Shown piece by piece: positions 39,881 through 46,011 of a stretch of 46,011 bases of DNA. The stretch covers positions 1-46,011 of the forward strand of contig DASTWM010000422.1 in the NCBI GenBank assembly GCA_035765855.1. The letters are read 5' to 3'. How positions within the stretch are numbered: position 1 is the first letter of the stretch; every line of letters begins with the position of its first letter. Made by a program: the position numbers and the translations under genes. The notes below the pieces were generated by a model. The model had not been told where the DNA came from and searched no databases. It was given only the letters and a program-made list of their open reading frames with translations. The stretch is from DASTWM01 sp035765855. Its GTDB lineage: Bacteria > Chloroflexota > Chloroflexia > Chloroflexales > Roseiflexaceae.

Positions 39881-40222
39881 CTGGAATGCTCCTTTATACA
39901 CCGAACACTGTGGCGGCACCCGTGTTTGGTTGGTAATGATTTGGTTCGTAGGCTGTTGTACGCTATAGCCAACAACTCACCTACATTGTTGTATGCATTA
40001 TCATATTATAATACGCTCCTCGGTTTCGACAAGTTTGCCAATACTGCACCAATTCTTTGGTGTTTTGTCGTAATCGCTGCCAGGTGCCATGATGCACAAA
40101 CCTGGTAACGATGTCATGAAGAAAATGTACAGCATGCTGTTGCCCGGCATAGCGCTCTATGATACAATGCCCGAGATTGTTCTATGATGACACTGCATGT
40201 ACCGGTCTGGAGGCCGTTTGTT
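39881..40222. promoter_or_regulatory. Divergent promoter region of the DinB fusion and the receiver gene
   Basis: Leftward: TTGTCG (40032-40027), a 16-bp spacer and TATAAT (40010-40005) serve the DinB fusion, giving a leader of about 118 nt. Rightward: TTGCCC (40140-40145), a 17-bp spacer and the extended -10 TGaTACAAT (TACAAT at 40163-40168) serve the receiver gene. Nothing gene-like was seen between them. Confidence 0.5.
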
Positions 40223-40606
40223 ATGTCCGATCAGTTCGCGCGTAACCCAGCCATTATTCTTGTCGAAGATGAACCTGATATTCTGATCATCCTCCATCGT
40301 TTAATGCGCGACCTTACCGGAGGCTATGATATTGTAACGGTGAACAGCGGGGCAGAAGCGCTCGCGCAAATCGCCCTGCGCCCGGTGCCGCTGGTCATTA
40401 CCGACTACAACATGCCTGGCATGAACGGCCTCCAGCTAACGGCCTCCGTGAAGGAGTCGTCACCGGATACGCGCGTCGTGCTCATTACAGCATACGCAAC
40501 ACCAGAGCTGGAAAAGCGCGCCCGCGAGCAACGGGTAGATTACTATCTGCCCAAGCCATTCCCGCTGGATCGGCTGGAGCAGATCGTTCGCGACGTGCTG
40601 CATTAG
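40223..40606 (+). CDS. Single-domain response regulator (receiver only)
   Basis: A 127-residue stand-alone receiver. The acidic pocket is VEDEPD at about residues 14-19, the phospho-acceptor Asp lies in PLVITDYNMPGMNG (Asp at about 63), the switch Thr in VVLITAYATPE, and the beta-5 Lys in YYLPKPFPLDRLEQIV. No output domain is attached, so it passes phosphate or binds partners in the manner of CheY or Spo0F. No kinase is adjacent. The ATG at 40223 is chosen over 40184 because TGGAGG lies 10 nt upstream of it. All switch residues are intact, unlike the truncated regulator at 396-680. Confidence 0.88.
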   Translation: MSDQFARNPAIILVEDEPDILIILHRLMRDLTGGYDIVTVNSGAEALAQIALRPVPLVITDYNMPGMNGLQLTASVKESSPDTRVVLITAYATPELEKRAREQRVDYYLPKPFPLDRLEQIVRDVLH

Positions 40607-40740
40607 CCTGCCCGTCGCTGCATAGGAATGACTCTCACTTCAGCGCTGTATCATCTCGCTTTCATTGCTGCCAGTAGCCGTTTCACGGTACACTTGTCGC
40701 CATGTGTACGGCATACTCTGTGCAAAGTGAGGATCGTTCC

Positions 40741-40893
40741 ATGTCAAGTATCATTCCAAGCCTCTTCCTTGTGCTCATGATTGCTCTGACGCTTATGTTG
40801 TTGCCGCACCTCAATGAAGAGCGGCAGATTCGCTCTGATGAGCCGCAGCGCGTCACGGAAGAAATTCACATCAAACCTAAAATGCGCAAGTGA
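40741..40893 (+). CDS. Small single-span membrane protein, 50 residues
   Basis: GAGGA stands about 7 nt before the ATG. The product has one hydrophobic helix (IIPSLFLVLMIALTLMLLP at about residues 4-22) and a charged tail (NEERQIRSDEPQRVTEEI, then HIKPKMRK). Nothing beyond a membrane-anchored peptide can be said. It may be real because of the clear ribosome site and amphipathic design, but it is short. Confidence 0.4.
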   Translation: MSSIIPSLFLVLMIALTLMLLPHLNEERQIRSDEPQRVTEEIHIKPKMRK

Positions 40894-41071
40894 GTGTGCC
40901 TCAGGTCATAGTGACTTTTAGCTACTTAGCGTATCTGGTTGTTCGGCTTTCTGGTTCTGCAGTTCTCCCCGTCGAGACTTCCCGACTTCTCCACCAGGTT
41001 GTTGCAGATCACTGCGCGTTTTCCCCTGCATGGCAGCGCTGTCTCTTGTAGCGCTCGTATACTACATACTA

Positions 41072-41112
41072 CGTCAAAAGAGCGACGAGAACTTCTCGTC
41101 GCTCTTTTGACG
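41072..41112. terminator. 20-bp perfect palindrome, bidirectional terminator
   Basis: CGTCAAAAGAGCGACGAGAA (41072-41091) and its exact inverse (41093-41112) flank a single C. The arms contain AAAAG and CTTTT, so a T-rich run follows the inner stem in either direction. It sits between the rightward small-protein gene and the leftward glycosidase gene. Confidence 0.85.
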
Positions 41113-41130
41113 CTTTGAAGTTGTGGACGA

Positions 41131-42480
41131 TTAGCCGCCGCGCTCCTTTTGCAGATGCGCCAGATAGCTTTGAATGGCGAGATACGCCGGGCGCGGGCTC
41201 CAATCGGGATTGAGAATGGCGAACGAGGCCTGCTCGTTGTCAGGCTGGCCTTCAGCGGCCTTGAGCACGGCGAAATTCATGTTCCACAAGAACGACACAC
41301 CGATCCATGGATTGCCCTGATCGTCCTTGTAGCCGTTCATCAGCTTCATCGCACTGATGATGTAATCCGCCTGCTGCTGCTGCGTAACGAAATTGCCGAA
41401 TTCGTAACCGGGCGTATCGTTTGCGGTTGCCCAGCCGTATTCCGTGACCCACATCTGGTGGTCGCCAACGCCTTCCTCGACCATGAAGCGCCGAATATCT
41501 TCGACATGGCGAAAATAATGTGTCGGGTCGTCGTTCCAGCAGTGGTCGGGCGCAGGTTTGCAGCCTTCGATACGGCTTGGGTTACTTGGGTACATCGTGT
41601 CGGGCGGGTTGGCCGCGCCGCCGGGATGCACCGCTTGCGCGTCGAAGTAGCTTTTGATAATGCCGTCCTTGTAGCTGTACATCGCGCGATAATAATTTTC
41701 ATCCGACACGGCGATGTTCGGATCGTTGACGCCGCTGGACGATGGCGCGCCCGACAGCACGAACGTTTCCGGCGCTACAGCTTTGATACGCTTGTAGCAT
41801 TCGGCCAGAATCTCGACATAATGGCCGGCATCATCAACGGTGACATGGCCGCCGTTCTCGGTCGCCAGATTTTGCTCATTCCAGATCTCGACGGCGGCGA
41901 TCTTGTTGCCATAATGCTTCATCATGGCTTCCACAAAATCGCCCATGTCTGATGGATTTTTCGGCAGTCCGTTGGTCGGATTGTAAAATGTCGGTGCCTT
42001 GACAATGCTGATCAGCAGCTTAACGCCATGCGCGTTGGCATCGTTCACGATGTTGTCGAGTTCGGCCCAGGCGTAGTTCTTGGGCTGCGGGCCTTCGATA
42101 TCTTTCCACTGGATTTGCTGCCGCACCCATGTAAAGCCAGCAATCTTGGTCAACGTCAGCACACGTTCGCGGTCGGTGTAGTACAGGTGCTCCACCACGC
42201 CGAACTGGAGCTGATCGGTGCGGAGCGGGCCGGTAGTGTTGACTGGCGTGTCAGTCGAGGTTGTTGCGGCGCTGGTTGGTGGGGGTGCAGAATCTGTTGC
42301 AACTGGGCCTACTGCGGTCGGCACAGCCTGCGTTGCAGTGCTGCCGCCTGATGGCGCGGTAGCTACCTGCGCCGTGGGCAGCGACGCGGTATTAGTGTCC
42401 CCACAGGCGGCAAGGAAAGAGACAAAAAGTAAGAGTGCTGTCAGCCGTGACAGATGCACTCGGATATGGGGCATGTTCAC
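41131..42480 (-). CDS. Lipoprotein glycoside hydrolase (clan GH-A fold, GH39/GH5-like)
   Basis: A 449-residue exported lipoprotein. A signal sequence ends in the lipobox LAAC (Cys26). A Thr/Ser/Pro/Ala-rich linker covers about residues 28-85, then a TIM-barrel glycosidase domain follows. The acid/base is Glu202 in AVEIWNEQN at the end of strand 4 and the likely nucleophile is Glu347 in WVTEYGWA, the clan GH-A pattern. Other barrel parts are TWVRQQIQWKDIEG and KLLISIVKAP. The sugar specificity cannot be told. GTG 42480 is preferred: AAGGAG lies 6 nt upstream, whereas ATG 42495 has no site and ATG 42474 is 12 nt away. Confidence 0.8.
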   Translation of the reverse strand: MNMPHIRVHLSRLTALLLFVSFLAACGDTNTASLPTAQVATAPSGGSTATQAVPTAVGPVATDSAPPPTSAATTSTDTPVNTTGPLRTDQLQFGVVEHLYYTDRERVLTLTKIAGFTWVRQQIQWKDIEGPQPKNYAWAELDNIVNDANAHGVKLLISIVKAPTFYNPTNGLPKNPSDMGDFVEAMMKHYGNKIAAVEIWNEQNLATENGGHVTVDDAGHYVEILAECYKRIKAVAPETFVLSGAPSSSGVNDPNIAVSDENYYRAMYSYKDGIIKSYFDAQAVHPGGAANPPDTMYPSNPSRIEGCKPAPDHCWNDDPTHYFRHVEDIRRFMVEEGVGDHQMWVTEYGWATANDTPGYEFGNFVTQQQQADYIISAMKLMNGYKDDQGNPWIGVSFLWNMNFAVLKAAEGQPDNEQASFAILNPDWSPRPAYLAIQSYLAHLQKERGG

Positions 42481-42609
42481 ACATTTCTCCTTCATAGTCT
42501 TTTGAATGTTGTGCTCTACCTCCAGACATTGTACACGAACATGGCCTGACGCCAAAATGGGGCTTTGGTGAGAGCCAGGTGAAGCCTGGCTAAAGCGCAT
42601 CAGCAAGCG

Positions 42610-43575
42610 TTATGTGTGCTGTGGCAGATCGCGAATGGCGGGCAACCCACCGGCAGCCGTGGCCGTGGTGACGCTGCGCATGATCGCAGCGGCGAGCACA
42701 TCAGCGGCGGCGCTTCCCAGCATCGTCATGTGCGGAGCAGGCCGCGCATTGGTTGCCACGGCGAATACAATGTCGCCGTCGAATGGCGTATGGATCGGGC
42801 GGATGGTGCGCGCGAGCGCGTCTTGCGCCATCTGAGCGAGCTTGCGGCAGCCAGCCTTGTCGAGTGTCGCATCCGTGCCGACGACCGCGAGCGTGGTATT
42901 CAGCCCGCCGAACATGACGCGCGCCTGTTCGCTGCGCAGGAATGCCGCCGTATCGACAAAACCGCCGTCATCCTGGCGCGCTCCAGCGAGAATCGTGCCG
43001 TCTTCACGTCGCACATCGCCGAAGGCGTTGGTGACGGCCAGCGCTGCGATGGAAACGCCACCCGGCAGCTGGAGCGCGGCGCTGCCCACGCCGCTCTTGG
43101 TCGCGGCGGCCATGCCGAAGATTTTACCAACCGACGCGCCGGTTCCCGCCCCGATTGTCCCTTCTGGCACAGGGGCCGTGCTGGCGACCGCACATGCCGC
43201 GCGGCCCATCGCTTCGTCCGGCCAGCGGTCGCGCGCGCCCATGCCCAGGTCGAAGAGCACGGCGGCAGGCACAATTGGAACGCGCGCGCTGCCAGTGTCG
43301 AAGCCGATGCCGCGCTCGTGGAGCCATGCCATAACGCCAGTCGCCGCCGCCAGCCCAAACGCGCTGCCGCCCGCAAGACAGATCGCGTGAACGTGCTGCA
43401 CCATGGCGCTCGGATCGAGCAGGTCCGTCTCGCGCGTGCCGGGGCCGCCGCCGCGCACGTCCACGCCGCAGGTCGTGCCATCGGGCAGCAGCACCACCGT
43501 GCAGCCGGTGAGCGACTCCTCGTCCTGCGCGTGGCCGACGGCGATCCCGTGAATAGCGGTGAGCGTTTGATTCAT
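42610..43575 (-). CDS. P1-family N-terminal-nucleophile hydrolase (DmpA/NylC type)
   Basis: A 321-residue member of the DmpA/NylC family of self-cleaving aminopeptidases, esterases and amidases. Motifs are IAVGHAQDEESLTGCTVVLLP at about residues 11-31, VDVRGGGPGTRETDLL at about 38-53, LAGGSAFGLAAATGVM at about 67-82 and GTIGAGTGASVGK at about 139-151. The predicted processing site is Asn226-Thr227 in GGLNTTLAVV, so Thr227 would become the nucleophile of the beta chain, as in NylC (DmpA uses Gly-Ser). The natural substrate is unknown. GAGGAG precedes the ATG. It lies downstream of the protease/inhibitor pair, separated by a terminator. Confidence 0.87.
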   Translation of the reverse strand: MNQTLTAIHGIAVGHAQDEESLTGCTVVLLPDGTTCGVDVRGGGPGTRETDLLDPSAMVQHVHAICLAGGSAFGLAAATGVMAWLHERGIGFDTGSARVPIVPAAVLFDLGMGARDRWPDEAMGRAACAVASTAPVPEGTIGAGTGASVGKIFGMAAATKSGVGSAALQLPGGVSIAALAVTNAFGDVRREDGTILAGARQDDGGFVDTAAFLRSEQARVMFGGLNTTLAVVGTDATLDKAGCRKLAQMAQDALARTIRPIHTPFDGDIVFAVATNARPAPHMTMLGSAAADVLAAAIMRSVTTATAAGGLPAIRDLPQHT

Positions 43576-43630
43576 GCAGACTCCTCATGTGTGATGGCAT
43601 GCCGCATGTGGCGGGGAGCGAGGCATAAAA

Positions 43631-43668
43631 AGAGGCGATAGCCGTTTTCATATGCTGCTATCGCCTCT
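43631..43668 (-). terminator. Terminator after the emfourin gene
   Basis: On the minus strand AGAGGCGATAGC, a 14-nt loop and GCTATCGCCTCT are followed by TTTTTATG. It lies 10 nt beyond the inhibitor stop codon and separates it from the P1-hydrolase gene. Confidence 0.88.
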
Positions 43669-43678
43669 GTGCGACCGT

Positions 43679-44074
43679 TTACCCCTTGTCGGCGTCGCCC
43701 TTCGCGCGCTGGTGATGTGGGTGCTCTTCGGTATGCGACGAAAGCGTGGCTGCCGCAGGGCGCTGGGTGTCGCGTGCTTTGGCTTGCAAAAACGCGATCA
43801 GCTCTTGCAGCCGCACATCCTGCACTGGCTCAACGATGCGGATTGTGTGGCTGTTCGGTCCATCGTCCACAGTCACGGTGTAATGGATGTAATCTGCCGC
43901 GCCGCGTGAAAGCGTTCCAACCTGTTCCGGCTGGCTGAAAAAGGCCGACTGTTGGATCAGTTGCGCGATTTCTGCCTGCTCATCACTCGGCAGGCTGTCG
44001 CTTTCAATTGTCACCGGCTTGCTCAGCCCCGGAAAAAAAGCGACGCCGCCTTCACGCTGAAATGTAATCCGCAT
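43679..44074 (-). CDS. Emfourin-type inhibitor of M4 metalloproteases
   Basis: A 131-residue cytoplasmic protein. The start MRITFQREGGVAFFPGLSKP is the emfourin signature, followed by TIESDSLPSDEQAEIAQLIQ at about residues 22-41, SAFFSQPEQVG and the strand DYIHYTVTVDDGPNSHTIRI at about 61-80. The fold ends near LQELIAFLQAKA at about 89-100. The last 30 residues are polar and His/Glu-rich. Emfourin blocks protealysin-like proteases inside the cell. The gene stands 39 nt downstream of the M4 protease gene on the same strand, the same arrangement as the protealysin operon of Serratia. The co-operon supports both calls. Confidence 0.88.
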   Translation of the reverse strand: MRITFQREGGVAFFPGLSKPVTIESDSLPSDEQAEIAQLIQQSAFFSQPEQVGTLSRGAADYIHYTVTVDDGPNSHTIRIVEPVQDVRLQELIAFLQAKARDTQRPAAATLSSHTEEHPHHQRAKGDADKG

Positions 44075-44113
44075 GATAGCCTCCTTTGGTGCGCGCCATT
44101 GCCACCATGTATA

Positions 44114-45205
44114 TTATGTAATAGGCAGATCGACTTCTGCCCAGCTTTCCTGTATGGCCTTCTGCTCCACGCTATTTGCGCCGTAGAGCCGCCCCGCCAC
44201 CGTCGCGGTCAGGCGGGCGAAGCTCTTGAAGCCCGTGCCGGGCCGCAGCGAAGAATTGCGCAGCGTTTCGTACCAGATTTTGCCAGCCTTTTCCCATGCA
44301 TACCCGCCCAGCTTAGTTGCGACCAGGTAAAAGGCGTGGTTGGGAATGCCGGAGTTGATATGAACGCCGCCATTGTCCTGATACGTGCGCACAAAATGCT
44401 TCATGCTTGCCGGCTGCGGATCTTTGCCGAGCACCGGATCGTCGTAGGCGGTGCCGGGCGCTTTCATCGAGCGCAGCGCGGTGCCTTTGACATTTTTGGT
44501 GAACAAGCCTGCGCCAATCAGCCAGTCCGCTTTGTCTGCCGTCTGGTTGAGCGCCCGCTGCTTGATAAGCGAACCAAATACATCGGAAATCGACTCGTTC
44601 AGCGCGCCGGGCTGGAACATATAGGTTAGCTTGGCTTCATCCTCGGTGACGCCGTGCGTCAGTTCATGCCCAATCACGTCGATGGCAATCGTAAAGCGGT
44701 TGAACAGCTCGCCGTCGCCGTCGCCGAACACCATGCGCGAGCCGTCCCAGAAGGCGTTGTCGTACTTATCGCCGAAGTGAACTGTCGCGTCGAGCGGCAA
44801 GCCCTGATCGTTAATCGAGTTGCGCTCGAACACTTCCCAGTAAAAGTCAAACGTGTCGCCGAGACCATCGTACGCCTCGTCAACGGCCGGATCGCCGCTG
44901 GGCGGCGCGCCTTCCGCGCGCACCACCGTGCCGGGCAATGTTTGAGTATTCTTGGCTGTATAGATCGTGCGTTGTTTCTGGCCTTCTTCCGTCGCAGTGA
45001 CTGGCTTGCCCAACACTGCGCCGGCGGGTGACTGATTTGTGGCGCGCAACGTTCGGAATGTTTGGTCCGTGCGAAGTGTTCCCAGCGCGCTCGAACGCTG
45101 CTGGTCAGACCCGCTCTGAACGATTTGGCTGAGAATATACGGCGGCAGGATGCAGAAGATGCTGTGGCGATGATGAGCGTGCAGGTAATGAACATGGTTG
45201 CACAT
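44114..45205 (-). CDS. Protealysin-like M4 zinc metalloprotease
   Basis: A 363-residue thermolysin-family protease of the protealysin type. There is no signal peptide, and the short propeptide of about 50-60 residues contains the conserved CILPPYIL motif at 18-25. The catalytic part has Zn ligands in HELTHG (His180, Glu181, His184), the third ligand Glu204 in NESISDVFG, and the transition-state His in GGVHINSGIPNHAFY at about 297-311. The C-terminal helical domain ends with AGRLYGANSVEQKAI. It is probably made as a cytoplasmic zymogen and kept in check by the downstream emfourin. AAAGGAGGG lies 9 nt before the ATG at 45205, which rules out the earlier in-frame start. Confidence 0.92.
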   Translation of the reverse strand: MCNHVHYLHAHHRHSIFCILPPYILSQIVQSGSDQQRSSALGTLRTDQTFRTLRATNQSPAGAVLGKPVTATEEGQKQRTIYTAKNTQTLPGTVVRAEGAPPSGDPAVDEAYDGLGDTFDFYWEVFERNSINDQGLPLDATVHFGDKYDNAFWDGSRMVFGDGDGELFNRFTIAIDVIGHELTHGVTEDEAKLTYMFQPGALNESISDVFGSLIKQRALNQTADKADWLIGAGLFTKNVKGTALRSMKAPGTAYDDPVLGKDPQPASMKHFVRTYQDNGGVHINSGIPNHAFYLVATKLGGYAWEKAGKIWYETLRNSSLRPGTGFKSFARLTATVAGRLYGANSVEQKAIQESWAEVDLPIT

Positions 45206-45307
45206 AATCAAGCCCTCCTTTATGCGCAGTATCGTAGCACAAAAGTCGGGCTTGTCCAGCACGCTATAATAGCGAATGTATTCTGTAGCATGGAGTAGGA
45301 GTTCGCC

Positions 45308-46011
45308 ATGAAGCAGCCAACCGTTGTGGTTGTCGGCAGCTTAAACTATGATCTTGTGACCACCACGGAGCGGCGGCCTGTGGCGGGTGAAACACTGACT
45401 GGCCGTTCGTTTGCGACGTTTGTGGGCGGCAAAGGGCTGAATCAGGCCATCGCGGCGGCGCGGCTTCACGCGCGTACGCACATGGTCGGGCGCGTCGGGC
45501 AGGACGACTTTGGCCAGCGCCTCATGCAGACGCTTCAGCGCGAATCGATTGACCGCGCGTTTGTCATGGAGGATGCGTCGGCCAGCACCGGCACGGCGAC
45601 CATTGTAGTTGACGGCAGCGGTGACAACAGTATTATCATCGTACCTGGCGCGAACGGTCGTCTCAGCAGCGCCGATGTCGAGCGCGCTGCCGACCTGATC
45701 CGCCGCGCAGACGTGCTGGTGCTGCAACTCGAAGTGCCGCTCGATGCAGTGCAGCGCGCCGCCGAGCTCGCCCATGGTGCTGGCGCGCGCGTGCTCCTCA
45801 ACCCCGCTCCGGCGCGCCCCTTACCTGACGAACTGTTGCAACTCGTTGATGTGCTGGTGCCGAACGAAACCGAGACGGCGCTGCTGACGGGCATGAGCGT
45901 TGACGACGACCAATCGGCGGCAGCGGCGGCCCACGCGCTGCTTGCGCGCGGCGTTGGCGCGGTGGTGCTCACGCTGGGCGGGCGCGGCGCGCTGCTGGCC
46001 GACGGCAGCGT
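45308..46011 (+). CDS. Ribokinase-like PfkB-family sugar kinase (cut by window end)
   Basis: At least 234 residues, open to the end of the window. The start VVVVGSLNYDLVTTTERRP and FVGGKGLNQAIAAARL (PfkB signature 1, about residues 38-53) are typical of ribokinase, which phosphorylates D-ribose at O5. MVGRVGQDDFGQRL, GTATIVVDGSGDNSIIIVPGAN at about 98-119, LLNPAPARPLP and VLVPNETETALLTG at about 182-195 follow in the right order. The ATP-site DTxGAGD motif lies beyond the window. TAGGAG is 6 nt before the ATG. A TATAAT at 45265-45270 may be its -10 box. Other PfkB sugar kinases cannot be excluded. Confidence 0.88.
   Translation, partial: MKQPTVVVVGSLNYDLVTTTERRPVAGETLTGRSFATFVGGKGLNQAIAAARLHARTHMVGRVGQDDFGQRLMQTLQRESIDRAFVMEDASASTGTATIVVDGSGDNSIIIVPGANGRLSSADVERAADLIRRADVLVLQLEVPLDAVQRAAELAHGAGARVLLNPAPARPLPDELLQLVDVLVPNETETALLTGMSVDDDQSAAAAAHALLARGVGAVVLTLGGRGALLADGS

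Overview
The window looks like a chromosomal segment of a member of Chloroflexota, probably class Chloroflexia. This is an inference from several signs. GC content is high. There is a gingipain-like secreted protease and a CSLREA/beta-helix secreted protein, both with a C-terminal 'LPLV/LPLI' tail after a Thr/Pro-rich or variable linker. The division cluster runs from mraZ to ftsZ without murE, and an F420-type PPOX protein is present. No phage, integrase, transposase or CRISPR array was seen.

Layout. (1) 1-313: end of an rRNA operon, with 5S rRNA, initiator tRNA-Met and a very strong terminator. (2) 396-2900: a truncated response regulator, a DUF849/BKACE enzyme, a divergent EVE-domain/MarR pair with a candidate operator, and a decayed GNAT acetyltransferase. 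(3) 2899-8110: three exported proteins, namely an LPNTG-anchored Pro/Thr-rich protein, a C25 cysteine protease and a CSLREA beta-helix protein. (4) 8568-17192: metabolism and miscellaneous genes: purM-purC, a CPBP-like membrane protein without its catalytic glutamates, a CoxE-like VWA protein, a PPOX protein, an alpha/beta hydrolase, a methylmalonyl-CoA mutase large subunit and moaC. (5) 17392-38125: one long dcw (division and cell wall) cluster in the order mraZ-rsmH-ftsL-ftsI-murF-mraY-murD-rhomboid-ftsW-murG-cvpA-like-murC-TPR-murB-ddl-ftsQ-ftsA-ftsZ. It is driven by a good sigma70 promoter followed by a three-repeat MraZ box, and it ends in a 25-bp perfect hairpin. (6) 38151-46011: a protein of unknown function, a rubrerythrin-like/zinc-ribbon/DinB fusion, a stand-alone receiver protein, a lipoprotein glycosidase, a P1-family self-cleaving hydrolase, a protealysin-like M4 protease with its emfourin inhibitor, and the start of a ribokinase.

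The most striking signal is a family of short hairpin elements of about 45-125 bp. Their two arms are built of tandem units, nearly always 7 nt long. The unit 'word' differs from element to element (GATTGCA, GAGTTAT, CTGGCGA, TTTGTTC, GATGCTT and others), but the architecture of tandem units, spacer and inverted tandem units is kept. They occur between genes, supply start or stop codons (rsmH, the rhomboid gene, ddl), and are inserted in frame inside murD, murG (three times), murB and ddl. Words that contain a stop codon in some phase are found between genes or at gene ends, while words inside genes are stop-free or read in an open phase. The elements are concentrated in the dcw cluster. They recall the heptameric STRR repeats of cyanobacteria and the protein-coding palindromic elements of Rickettsia, but fit neither exactly.
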